Of a stretch of 13,910 bases of DNA, positions 1 to 6,119 are shown one piece after another; the first letter of the stretch is position 1, and every line of letters begins with the position of its first letter. The DNA lies in NCBI GenBank assembly GCA_910586585.1, contig CAJUKA010000102.1, positions 1 through 13,910 of the forward strand, read 5' to 3'. The stretch comes from an uncultured Lachnospiraceae bacterium. GTDB taxonomy: Bacteria; Bacillota; Clostridia; Lachnospirales; Lachnospiraceae. The notes beneath the pieces are model-generated. The model saw nothing but the letters and a program-made list of their open reading frames with translations. It ran no database searches and was not told where the DNA came from. The position numbers were made by a program, and so were the translations under genes.

Positions 1-23
1 GGCGTAAAGAAAGGAACGCTTTT

Positions 24-395
24 ATGTCTGAAAAAATCATCAGGATCAAGTCAGGAAACGAAGAATTCACAATGAGTGTTACAGAAGAGTCCTATGAGGC
101 GTGGAAAGATAGTGCCTCGGAGGAAGCGGGCATGGCACGAGCAGGGAGCTGGCTCCCTGCACCCATGGCCGAATATCATATTTTTTCTGTATATACAGCA
201 GCCTCAAGGGGGACTGCGGAATTTTTTTATTCGACACATTTCTATCTCTTTTCCCAACAGATTACAAAAGGATACAATGTTTTTATGACAGGCGCACCTG
301 GAATTCTTCGGGTGCGCTTTTTTTGCGCTTTCGGCTGTAGGCATCAGCCGCCGTTCAGGGGCCGTGCGCCCCCTCTGGTCTTGAAAATTGTTTAA
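24..395 (+). CDS. doubtful short ORF, possibly a gene remnant
   Basis: An open frame of 123 codons starts with ATG after a plausible AAAGGAA ribosome site. The first 35 or so residues (beginning MSEKIIRIKSG, rich in Glu, Lys and Ser) look like ordinary protein. The rest does not: it reads through a perfect hairpin (141-160), a palindrome (187-198), an AT-rich stretch and a clean intrinsic terminator (292-324), and its composition becomes Phe-, Cys-, Arg- and Pro-rich. I do not recognise a family. Either a short gene was truncated and runs by chance into a regulatory region, or the whole frame is fortuitous. The start is believable; the 3' half as protein is not. Confidence 0.25.
   Translation: MSEKIIRIKSGNEEFTMSVTEESYEAWKDSASEEAGMARAGSWLPAPMAEYHIFSVYTAASRGTAEFFYSTHFYLFSQQITKGYNVFMTGAPGILRVRFFCAFGCRHQPPFRGRAPPLVLKIV
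131..167. repeat. perfect hairpin with outer pairing
   Basis: GCAGGGAGC (141-149) and GCTCCCTGC (152-160) are perfectly complementary over 9 bp around a 2-bp centre. CATGG (131-135) and CCATG (163-167) can add an outer 5-bp stem. A short T run follows at 181-186. As RNA this would fold as an early attenuator-like hairpin; as DNA it could be a dyad operator. The role is unknown. Confidence 0.5.
187..198. promoter_or_regulatory. 12-bp perfect palindrome, candidate operator
   Basis: CTGTATATACAG is a perfect palindrome in an AT-rich stretch upstream of the first confident gene. It resembles a small repressor operator. The spacing does not match a canonical LexA box, and no repressor gene is in the window to pair with it. 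Confidence 0.3.
277..288 (+). CDS. three-codon minicistron (Met-Phe-Leu-stop), candidate leader peptide
   Basis: ATG TTT TTA TGA is preceded by AAAAGGA (266-272), a usable ribosome site with short spacing. It ends 3 bases before the stem of the terminator at 292-324. Ribosomes starting or stalling here would overlap the hairpin, as in translation-coupled attenuators. A three-codon reading frame with a ribosome site can arise by chance, so this is inference from layout only. Confidence 0.25.
   Translation: MFL
292..324 (+). terminator. intrinsic terminator
   Basis: GCGCACC (292-298) pairs perfectly with GGTGCGC (311-317) around a 12-nt loop, and seven Ts follow (318-324). This is a textbook rho-independent terminator or attenuator. 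It lies about 100 bp upstream of the sigma-like gene, so it either ends an upstream transcript or attenuates transcription into the early genes. Confidence 0.75.
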
Positions 396-408
396 CCAAA
401 TTTCAAGA
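379..408. promoter_or_regulatory. inverted repeat upstream of the sigma-like gene, candidate operator
   Basis: TCTTGAAA (379-386) and TTTCAAGA (401-408) are perfect 8-bp inverted arms with a 14-bp AT-rich centre. They lie just before the ribosome site GGAGGG (412-417) of the gene at 425. This suits a dimeric regulator at the promoter, or an RNA hairpin next to the ribosome site. I could not place a convincing promoter here. Confidence 0.35.
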
Positions 409-424
409 ACTGGAGGGAATCTGA

Positions 425-811
425 ATGAAAATTAAATATGAATTTGCGGATGGGACTGTATCAGAGGTTGAGGTGGAGGAATCCATCGGTGCCGTCATCA
501 TTGAAGACAGGCGGCTGGAGGACAACCTTTCCCGCAGGGAACGTTACCACTGTTATTCGCTGGATGCAGCGCAGTTTGTGGGAGAGGAATATGCTGACAG
601 GGAAACACCGGAAACGAAGATGGAGCGTGAAATGGAAACGGAGCATATCGCCCAGGCATTGGACGGGCTGTCGGAAGTGCAGCGCAGGCGGATTCTGATG
701 CTGGCGGGCGGTATGTCCGTCAACGAGATTGCGCGTAAGGAAGGCGTGCATCACAGCGTGGTCTCAGAAACGATATCTGCGGCCCGGAAAAAATTTAAAA
801 AGTTTTTCTAA
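425..811 (+). CDS. sigma-70 region 4-like HTH protein
   Basis: A 128-residue protein of the small sigma-factor-like type common in clostridial mobile elements. The N-terminal 60 residues are acidic. A linker rich in Glu and Arg (61-75) leads to a C-terminal region (about 76-122) with the sigma region 4 pattern: a helix around LDGLSEVQRRRI, then a helix-turn-helix (MSVNEIARKEGVHHSVVSETISAA). It ends with the basic tail KKFKKFF. There is no region 2, so it cannot be a complete sigma factor; it more likely modulates RNA polymerase or binds promoters. The ribosome site GGAGGG lies 7 bases before the ATG. As the first confident gene of the cluster it may control early expression (inference). Confidence 0.75.
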   Translation: MKIKYEFADGTVSEVEVEESIGAVIIEDRRLEDNLSRRERYHCYSLDAAQFVGEEYADRETPETKMEREMETEHIAQALDGLSEVQRRRILMLAGGMSVNEIARKEGVHHSVVSETISAARKKFKKFF

Positions 812-850
812 AAACACCCCGCCGAACACCCCTCAAAATCTCCGTATAGT

Positions 851-876
851 GAAGGGCATGAAAACAGCCGCCCTTC
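851..876 (+). promoter_or_regulatory. hairpin before the 896 gene
   Basis: GAAGGGC (851-857) and GCCCTTC (870-876) form a perfect 7-bp stem with a 12-nt loop. It starts 39 bases after the stop codon of the sigma-like gene and ends 6 bases before the GGAGG ribosome site (883-887). It has no T tract, so it is more likely a translation or mRNA-stability element than a terminator. Upstream lie two direct copies of AACACCCC (813-820, 825-832). Confidence 0.35.
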
Positions 877-895
877 GGAAATGGAGGTCATGGGC

Positions 896-1114
896 ATGGA
901 ACACACATTGAGGATCAGTGTTTCAAAGGAGCCGGCATCCGGCGGGATCGTGAGCTGCCGCCATATCTCCGTGAGGGAGCGTTTCCTGCGCTTCCTCCTT
1001 GGGGAGAAGCGGAGGGTGACAATCATCGTTCCGGGCGATTCCGTCCGGGAGCTGGCAGTGAGTGAAGTCATGGAAGGAGGAAACGTACATGGGAAAAGTG
1101 AAGTTACTGCTTGA
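896..1114 (+). CDS. conserved small phage protein of unknown function
   Basis: A 72-residue protein beginning MEHTLRISVSKEP. In-frame ATGs also exist at 881 and 890, but GGAGG at 883-887 lies 8 bases before the ATG at 896, which fixes the start. The body contains a basic stretch (SVRERFLRFLLGEKRR, about residues 27-42) followed by a beta-like segment (VTIIVPGDSV). From memory, similar short proteins with this core occur next to the sigma-like and DUF2800 genes in Lachnospiraceae prophages, but I know of no function. Its 3' end overlaps the next gene by 26 bases, so the two are probably translationally coupled. Confidence 0.65.
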   Translation: MEHTLRISVSKEPASGGIVSCRHISVRERFLRFLLGEKRRVTIIVPGDSVRELAVSEVMEGGNVHGKSEVTA

Positions 1115-1457
1115 CGTCATAGGGGACCTGCGTTCCCTTGCCGACAGCTTACAGGCTGTTGCGGATGCAGTGGCGGACAACGGTGCCGCGGAAGCAGGGA
1201 GGACAGATACAAAGGAGCCGGAAAAAGCGGGAAAGGCCGGGAAGGCGGCAAAGAAAGAGGAAAAGCCTGTGGCAAAGCAGGAGCCGGAGGAGAAGCCGCT
1301 GACGCTGGAGGAAGTCCGCGCGGTGCTGGCGGAGAAGTCCCGCGCAGGACACACGGAGGAAGTGCGGGAACTGCTGAATAAGCATGGCGCAGATAAGCTG
1401 TCGGAGATCGACCCGGCGGAGTATGCGGCGCTGCTTGCGGAAGCGGAGGTGCTGTGA
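1089..1457 (+). CDS. 'rRNA biogenesis protein Rrp5'-like phage protein
   Basis: A 122-residue protein beginning MGKVKLLLDVIGDL. GGAGG at about 1076-1080 precedes the ATG at 1089, so the frame's earlier ATG at 1062 is unlikely to be the start. Three parts are visible: an N-terminal amphipathic helix (residues 5-30), a long low-complexity linker of Lys, Glu, Ala and Pro (35-70), and a compact helical C-terminus (LTLEEVRAVLAEK ... LLNKHGADKLSEIDPAEYAALL). Proteins with this C-terminus are often labelled Rrp5-like in clostridial phages. The label is inherited, and an actual role in rRNA processing is unsupported. Its place just before DUF2800 and DUF2815 suggests a DNA-transaction accessory (inference). 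Confidence 0.6.
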   Translation: MGKVKLLLDVIGDLRSLADSLQAVADAVADNGAAEAGRTDTKEPEKAGKAGKAAKKEEKPVAKQEPEEKPLTLEEVRAVLAEKSRAGHTEEVRELLNKHGADKLSEIDPAEYAALLAEAEVL

Positions 1458-2578
1458 TGGGGAGACACGCTTTACTTTCCGCATCCTCCAGCCACCGGTG
1501 GCTTGCCTGCCCGCCGTCAGCAAGGCTCTGCGAGAATTACGAGGATACGGGCAGCGAATACGCGCAGCAGGGCACCGACGCCCACAGCCTGTGCGAACAC
1601 AAGCTGAAGCTGTCCCTCGGCATGGAAACCGAAGACCCGACGGAGGGGCTTTCCTTCTACGATGAGGAGATGGAGGAATGCGCCTGTGGGTATGCGGAGT
1701 ATGTCCTCTCGCTTGTTGAGGAGGCCAGGAAGTTCTGTAAAGACCCTGTCGTGCTGATTGAGCAGCGGCTGGATTTCTCCCGGTATGTGGAAGAGGGCTT
1801 CGGCACGGGGGACTGCGTGATCATCGCAGACGGGACGCTGTATATCATCGACTACAAGCACGGCAAGGGCGTGGAGGTTTCCGCCGAGGGGAACCCGCAG
1901 ATGATGCTGTATGCCCTGGGCGCGCTGGAGCTGTTTGACGGCATTTATGACATTGATGCCGTCCGCATGGCGATCTACCAGCCGCGCCGGGAGAATGTCA
2001 GCGTGTATGCCATGGCGAAGGATGACCTTCTTAAATGGGCGGAGGGAGAGCTTGCTGAGAAGGCGAAGCTGGCCTATGCCGGGGAGGGCGAGTTCTGTGC
2101 GGGGGAACACTGCCGGTTCTGCAAGGCGAAGGCGGTCTGCAGGAAACGGGCGGAGTACAACCTGGAACTTGCCAAATATGATTTTGAGATGCCCGCCACG
2201 CTGGAGGATGACGAGATTGCGGCGATCCTCGTGAAAGCGGATGAGCTGGCGGCATGGGCGGCGGATGTGAAAGAGTTTGCATTGCAGCAGGCGTTAAGCG
2301 GCGTGAAGTATGCCGGGTTCAAGGTTGTGGCCGGAAGGTCCAACCGGAAATATACGGATGAGGATGCCGTGGCGGATACCGTGAAGAAGGCGGGCTTTGA
2401 CCCGTATGAGCCGAAGCTCCTTGGAATTACAGCCATGGAGAAGCTGCTCGGAAAGAAGAAGTTTGCAGAGATTTTGAAGGGCCTTGTGGAGAAGCCGCAG
2501 GGCAAGCCTGCGTTAGTCCCGGAGAGCGACAAGAGGTCGGAGATGAACACGGCGCAGGAAGATTTCAAGGAAGATTAG
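1457..2578 (+). CDS. DUF2800 family PD-(D/E)XK nuclease, Cas4/AddB-like
   Basis: A 373-residue protein with the DUF2800 N-terminus (MGRHALLSASSSHRWLACPP). The nuclease core is visible: GTGD with D119, then IIDYK with D132 and K134 (the (D/E)xK pair), then a Q-x3-Y helix (QMMLYALGAL, about 148-157), as in RecB-type and Cas4 exonucleases. Cysteines C219-x2-C222-x5-C228, with C214 nearby and an N-terminal C18 or C25, fit the iron-sulfur pattern of Cas4 and AddB. The likely role is DNA end processing in phage recombination, paired with the DUF2815 protein next door. The ATG overlaps the previous stop (TGATG), so translation is coupled; a GTG one codon earlier is possible. Family membership is solid; the iron-sulfur cluster and exonuclease activity are inferred from the residues. 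Confidence 0.88.
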   Translation: MGRHALLSASSSHRWLACPPSARLCENYEDTGSEYAQQGTDAHSLCEHKLKLSLGMETEDPTEGLSFYDEEMEECACGYAEYVLSLVEEARKFCKDPVVLIEQRLDFSRYVEEGFGTGDCVIIADGTLYIIDYKHGKGVEVSAEGNPQMMLYALGALELFDGIYDIDAVRMAIYQPRRENVSVYAMAKDDLLKWAEGELAEKAKLAYAGEGEFCAGEHCRFCKAKAVCRKRAEYNLELAKYDFEMPATLEDDEIAAILVKADELAAWAADVKEFALQQALSGVKYAGFKVVAGRSNRKYTDEDAVADTVKKAGFDPYEPKLLGITAMEKLLGKKKFAEILKGLVEKPQGKPALVPESDKRSEMNTAQEDFKED

Positions 2579-2594
2579 TCAGGAGGAAAATCAT

Positions 2595-3161
2595 ATGTCA
2601 AACACAGCCAATAATCCAACGAAAGTGATCACGGGACCGAACACCCGGTGGAGCTATGCAAATGTGTGGACCCCAAAGGCAATTAACGGAGGTGAGCCAA
2701 AATACTCTGTATCGCTCATCATCCCGAAATCTGACAAAAAGACCATTGCAAAAATCGAGGCTGCGATTGAAGCGGCCTACCATGAGGGCGAGGCGAAGCT
2801 GAAGGGGAATGGCAGGAGCGTCCCTGCGCTTTCCGTGCTGAAGACCCCGCTGCGTGACGGGGATACGGAGCGCCCGGATGATGAGGCTTATGCGGATTCT
2901 TATTTCGTCAATGCCAACAGCATCACGGCTCCCGGCATCGTGGATGCGGACCGCCAGCCGATTATTGATACGTCCGAGGTGTACAGCGGTGTATACGGCA
3001 GGGCGAGCATCAATTTCTATGCGTTCAATTCCAACGGGAATAAGGGTATCGCCTGCGGGCTGAACAATTTACAGAAGATCCGTGACGGGGAGCCTTTGGG
3101 CGGGAAGTCCCGTGCGGAGGATGACTTTGCGGATGCGGACGAGGAAGATTTCCTGTCATAA
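2595..3161 (+). CDS. DUF2815 family ssDNA-binding protein
   Basis: A 188-residue protein matching DUF2815, which is related to the OB-fold single-strand binding proteins of the T7 gp2.5 type. Visible features are the N-terminal beta-rich part (VITGPNTRWSYANVWTPK ... YSVSLIIPK), the conserved SGVYGRASINFYAFN segment (about residues 131-145), and a strongly acidic C-terminal tail ending DEEDFLS. The last is the usual SSB docking tail for polymerase, helicase and nuclease partners. AGGAGG (2581-2586) lies 8 bases before the ATG. It sits between the DUF2800 nuclease and the polymerase, as expected for the phage's own SSB. Confidence 0.88.
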   Translation: MSNTANNPTKVITGPNTRWSYANVWTPKAINGGEPKYSVSLIIPKSDKKTIAKIEAAIEAAYHEGEAKLKGNGRSVPALSVLKTPLRDGDTERPDDEAYADSYFVNANSITAPGIVDADRQPIIDTSEVYSGVYGRASINFYAFNSNGNKGIACGLNNLQKIRDGEPLGGKSRAEDDFADADEEDFLS

Positions 3162-3186
3162 CCAGAGAAACGGAAACTCAGCTGCC

Positions 3187-3247
3187 GGGTGGCGGGGAGA
3201 GGGCGTCTGTCTTTTCCCTGCCGCCCTTAAGGCGGTGAAAGGAGCTG
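3187..3247 (+). promoter_or_regulatory. structured mRNA leader of the DNA polymerase
   Basis: The 92-nt gap holds a 16-bp stem, 3187-3202 with 3211-3226, with four G-U pairs and an 8-nt loop. An alternative hairpin, CCGCC (3221-3225) with GGCGG (3231-3235), uses part of the same 3' arm and ends 2 bases before the AAAGGAG ribosome site (3238-3244). The two folds exclude each other. Most variation from perfect pairing is G-U, which suggests an RNA rather than a DNA dyad. There is no T tract, so control of polymerase translation or a processing site is more likely than termination (inference). Confidence 0.45.
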
Positions 3248-3253
3248 GTGGAA

Positions 3254-5182
3254 TTGAATTCTATAGAAATTGACATTGAAACGTACAGCGATGTGGATTT
3301 ATCCAAATGCGGCGTTTACAAATATTCTTCCTCGCCGAATTTTGAGATTCTGTTATTTGGGTTCAGCGTGGACGGCGGTGAAGTGGAGGTGGTCGATGTT
3401 GCCTGCGGGGAGGAAATCCCTGCGGATATCCTGGCTGCACTCTCAGATGAGTCTGTCATCAAATGGGCGTTCAATGCCATGTTCGAGAGGGTGTGCTTAT
3501 CAAATTACCTTGGGGAATGGCTGGAGCCGGAGTCCTGGAAATGCTCCATGGTCTGGTCGGCCACGCTTGGCCTCCCGCTGTCTTTGGAAAATGTGGGCGC
3601 AGTGCTTGGGCTGGAAAAGCAGAAGCTGTCAGAGGGAAAGGACCTGATCCGGTATTTCTGCGTCCCGTGCAAGCCGACCAAGACGAATGGCGGCAGGACG
3701 CGGAATCTGCCGGAACATGACAGGGAGAAATGGGAGCGGTTTAAGGAATACAACTTTCGTGATGTGGAGGCGGAGATGCAGATACAGCAGAGGCTTGCCA
3801 AGTTCCCGGTTCTGGATTTTGTGTGGGAGGAATACTGGCAGGACCAGGAGATCAACGACCGGGGCATCGGGGTGGATATGGAGATGGTCGCACGGGCAAT
3901 CGCCATGGACGGACGCTCCAAGTCGGAACTGTCAACCGCCATGCAGGAACTGACGGAACTGGAGAACCCAAATTCCGTGCAGCAGATGAAGCAGTGGCTT
4001 TCGGAGAACGGGATGGAGACGGATTCCCTTGATAAAAAGGCGGTGGCGGAACTGTTAAAGACTGCGCCGGAGCCTTTGGGGGAGGCGCTTGCCCTGCGGC
4101 AGCAGCTTGCCAAGTCCTCCGTGAAGAAATACCAGGCAATGGAGAATGCGGTGTGCGCGGACAGCCGTGCGCACGGGATGTTCCAGTTTTACGGAGCCAA
4201 TAGAACCGGCCGGTATAGCGGCCGCATTATACAGTTGCAGAATCTGCCCCAGAACCATATCCCGGACTTGGCGCAGGCACGGGAACTTGTGAAAGCCGGG
4301 GATTTCGATGCCCTTGCCATACTCTATGAGGATATCCCGGATACGCTATCGCAGCTCATCCGCACGGCTTTCGTGCCGCAGGACGGAAGGAAGTTCATTG
4401 TGGCGGACTTTTCCGCTATCGAGGCGAGGGTGATTGCCTGGATTGCCGGGGAGCGGTGGCGTCTTAGGGTGTTCGAGGGAGGCGGTGACATTTACTGTGC
4501 CTCGGCAAGCCAGATGTTCCATGTGCCTGTTGAGAAACATGGCGTAAACGGGCATCTGCGGCAGAAAGGAAAGATAGCGGAACTGGCCCTCGGCTATGGC
4601 GGATCAGTCGGGGCATTGAAATCCATGGGCGCATTGGAGATGGGGCTTGCGGAGGAAGAGCTGCAGCCGCTTGTGTCGGCATGGCGGGATTCCAACCCAA
4701 GCATTACGGAATTCTGGTGGGCAGTAGACCGTGCCGTGAAGGAATGCATCAAAAAGAGAGTGCCAACGGAGACACACGGCATCCGCTTTGATTACCAGAG
4801 CGGGATGCTGTTCATCACGCTTTTTTCCGGACGGCGGCTTGCGTATGTGAAGCCGAGGATTGGCGAGAACCGGTTTGGCGGGGAGTCCGTCACTTACATG
4901 GGAGTGGGCGGCACGAAGAAATGGGAGCGGCTGGAAAGCTATGGCCCCAAGTTTGTGGAGAACATTGTGCAGGCGGTCAGCCGGGATATTCTCTGCTATG
5001 CCATGCGGACTTTACGGAACTGTGCAATCGTGGCTACGGTGCATGATGAGATCATAATTGAAGCGGACAGGAGTATGTCCCTTCCTGCCGTATGTGAACA
5101 GATGGGAAGGACGCCGCCCTGGGCGAAAGGGCTGCTGCTCCGGGCGGATGGCTACGAATGCGATTTTTACCAGAAGGATTAG
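3254..5182 (+). CDS. family A DNA polymerase with 3'-5' exonuclease
   Basis: A 642-residue phage replicative polymerase. Exonuclease motifs are intact: Exo I D7-I-E9 (EIDIETYSD), Exo II around NAMFE, Exo III YNFRDVEAE (Y166, D170). Polymerase motifs, numbered from the TTG start: TGRYSGR (about 317-323), motif A DFSAIEAR (385-392), motif B RQKGKIAELALGYGG (436-450), motif C VHDE (596-599). All catalytic carboxylates and the motif B Lys are present, so both proofreading and synthesis should work. There is no 5' nuclease domain. The start is ambiguous: GTG at 3248 is only 3 bases from AAAGGAG (3238-3244), while TTG at 3254 has a 9-base spacing and gives the usual short N-terminus, so I prefer TTG. 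A structured leader precedes it. Confidence 0.93.
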   Translation: MNSIEIDIETYSDVDLSKCGVYKYSSSPNFEILLFGFSVDGGEVEVVDVACGEEIPADILAALSDESVIKWAFNAMFERVCLSNYLGEWLEPESWKCSMVWSATLGLPLSLENVGAVLGLEKQKLSEGKDLIRYFCVPCKPTKTNGGRTRNLPEHDREKWERFKEYNFRDVEAEMQIQQRLAKFPVLDFVWEEYWQDQEINDRGIGVDMEMVARAIAMDGRSKSELSTAMQELTELENPNSVQQMKQWLSENGMETDSLDKKAVAELLKTAPEPLGEALALRQQLAKSSVKKYQAMENAVCADSRAHGMFQFYGANRTGRYSGRIIQLQNLPQNHIPDLAQARELVKAGDFDALAILYEDIPDTLSQLIRTAFVPQDGRKFIVADFSAIEARVIAWIAGERWRLRVFEGGGDIYCASASQMFHVPVEKHGVNGHLRQKGKIAELALGYGGSVGALKSMGALEMGLAEEELQPLVSAWRDSNPSITEFWWAVDRAVKECIKKRVPTETHGIRFDYQSGMLFITLFSGRRLAYVKPRIGENRFGGESVTYMGVGGTKKWERLESYGPKFVENIVQAVSRDILCYAMRTLRNCAIVATVHDEIIIEADRSMSLPAVCEQMGRTPPWAKGLLLRADGYECDFYQKD

Positions 5183-5196
5183 GCAGGGGGTGCATG

Positions 5197-5529
5197 ATGG
5201 AACGGCTGCGGATTGAATACGGGACGGGATATATGGAGCTGAACGTGGAGGCGTTCTTCCCCTGCAAGATGCCGGCGGCAAGAAAAGCCGCGAGGCTCAT
5301 CAATTTATACTGCTCTGATGAAACGAGGGCGGAGCTGCTTTCGGAGCTGCGGGAAATGGCAGACGGGTATGCGGCACTATGCAAAATGTACAAAGAAATA
5401 GAGGAGGCGCTTCCTGCGGATACCCCGAAGCGGAGGCACTGGAGGGCGCAGTTCAACAAAACGGAAGTCCTCCGTAAAAGGATGGCGGGGAATATCAGAT
5501 TGATTTCAGGAGGGAAAAAAGATGACTGA
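5197..5529 (+). CDS. small helical phage protein of unknown function
   Basis: A 110-residue protein starting MERLRIEYGTGYMELNVEAFFPCKM. GGGGG (5186-5190) precedes tandem ATGs at 5194 and 5197; the second has better spacing. The N-terminus is beta-like; the remainder is predicted helical and charged (RAELLSELREMADGYAALCKMYKEIEEAL; RRHWRAQFNKTEVLRKRMAGNI), with heptad-like spacing of Leu, Ile and Met. I recall comparable short coil-forming proteins after the polymerase in related prophages, without known function. The 3' end overlaps the next ATG by 8 bases. Confidence 0.55.
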   Translation: MERLRIEYGTGYMELNVEAFFPCKMPAARKAARLINLYCSDETRAELLSELREMADGYAALCKMYKEIEEALPADTPKRRHWRAQFNKTEVLRKRMAGNIRLISGGKKDD

Positions 5530-5710
5530 TGTGATGCCGGAATGCAGGACACACGGCGACTGTTTCGCAAACAGGGGCGGCGTCTGCACCTGCCTAAAGG
5601 ACAATGACTTTAACGGGAGGGACTGCCCGTTTTACAAGCCTGCGGACACAGTCCGGGAAGGCCGGCGCAGGCAGAATGGAGGTATGGTTGATGGGAATCA
5701 GCAGATATAA
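5522..5710 (+). CDS. cysteine-rich mini-protein, possible metal binder
   Basis: A 62-residue protein with AGGAGGG just upstream (about 5507-5514). Five cysteines fall in the first 35 residues: C8, C14, C22, C24 and C35 (pattern C-x5-C-x7-C-x-C-x10-C), with a His at residue 11, in a compact unit ending NGRDCPFYK. This is enough for one zinc or iron-sulfur site. The last 20 residues are basic and polar and overlap the next gene, so they may be unstructured. Short proteins of this kind are recurrent in clostridial prophage replication modules; I know no function. A role as a protein-protein or DNA-binding knuckle is speculative. Confidence 0.55.
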   Translation: MTDVMPECRTHGDCFANRGGVCTCLKDNDFNGRDCPFYKPADTVREGRRRQNGGMVDGNQQI

Positions 5711-6119
5711 CAGCGAGGGATACAGCGACCCGACGAGCCATGCGGCGTTATCGGGAATCCAGAAGGAGGAAAAGGCGGCGAAGCGGGCATACCGGCCGCT
5801 TGTCTATATATGCTCCCCGTTTGCCGGGGACAGGTCAGGCAACACGCAGAAAGCAAGAAGGTACAGCAGGTTTGCGGTGAAGAACGGCGCGATCCCGTTC
5901 GCCCCGCACCTGCTCTTTCCGCAGTTTTTGGATGACGGGAAGCCTGCGGAGCGGGCAATCGGTATGTTCGCAGGGCTGGTGCTTTTGGGGAAGTGTGAGC
6001 AGTTGTGGGTGTTCGGCGGCACCATATCCACGGGGATGGCGGCGGAGATTGAGAAAGCGGAAAAGCGGGGTATGCCAATCCGCTATTTCACAGAAAACTG
6101 TGAGGAGGTTGGAGGCTGA
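5691..6119 (+). CDS. nucleoside 2-deoxyribosyltransferase-like protein (DUF4406/DUF7768 type)
   Basis: A 142-residue protein. GGAGG (5678-5682) lies 8 bases before ATG 5691, so I reject the longer starts at 5604 and 5676. Recognisable features are the beta strand and loop YICSPFAGD (39-47), the Asn-Lys-Arg helix after it, APHLLFPQFLDDG (71-83), ELWVFG-like QLWVFGG (104-110), and the SxGMxxEI helix with E119. These match the Rossmann-like fold of nucleoside 2-deoxyribosyltransferases. Members in phages are predicted to cleave or sense nucleosides or nucleotides; activity here is not shown. It overlaps the cysteine-rich gene by 20 bases and the next nuclease gene by one base, so it is part of the same operon. 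Confidence 0.72.
   Translation: MGISRYNSEGYSDPTSHAALSGIQKEEKAAKRAYRPLVYICSPFAGDRSGNTQKARRYSRFAVKNGAIPFAPHLLFPQFLDDGKPAERAIGMFAGLVLLGKCEQLWVFGGTISTGMAAEIEKAEKRGMPIRYFTENCEEVGG

Noticed and set aside
187..198. LexA/SOS box
   Set aside because: CTGTATATACAG lacks the spacing of the E. coli box and does not match the Gram-positive LexA consensus; kept only as an unnamed palindrome.
788..911. Possible frameshift at the A- and T-rich end of the sigma-like gene, extending it into the +1 frame
   Set aside because: No X-XXY-YYZ heptamer lies in the reading frame, the extension has no protein-like features, and the protein already ends in a normal position after its HTH.
1657..2568. Several minus-strand frames opposite the DUF2800 gene
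   Set aside because: All are shadows of a gene with intact nuclease motifs on the plus strand.
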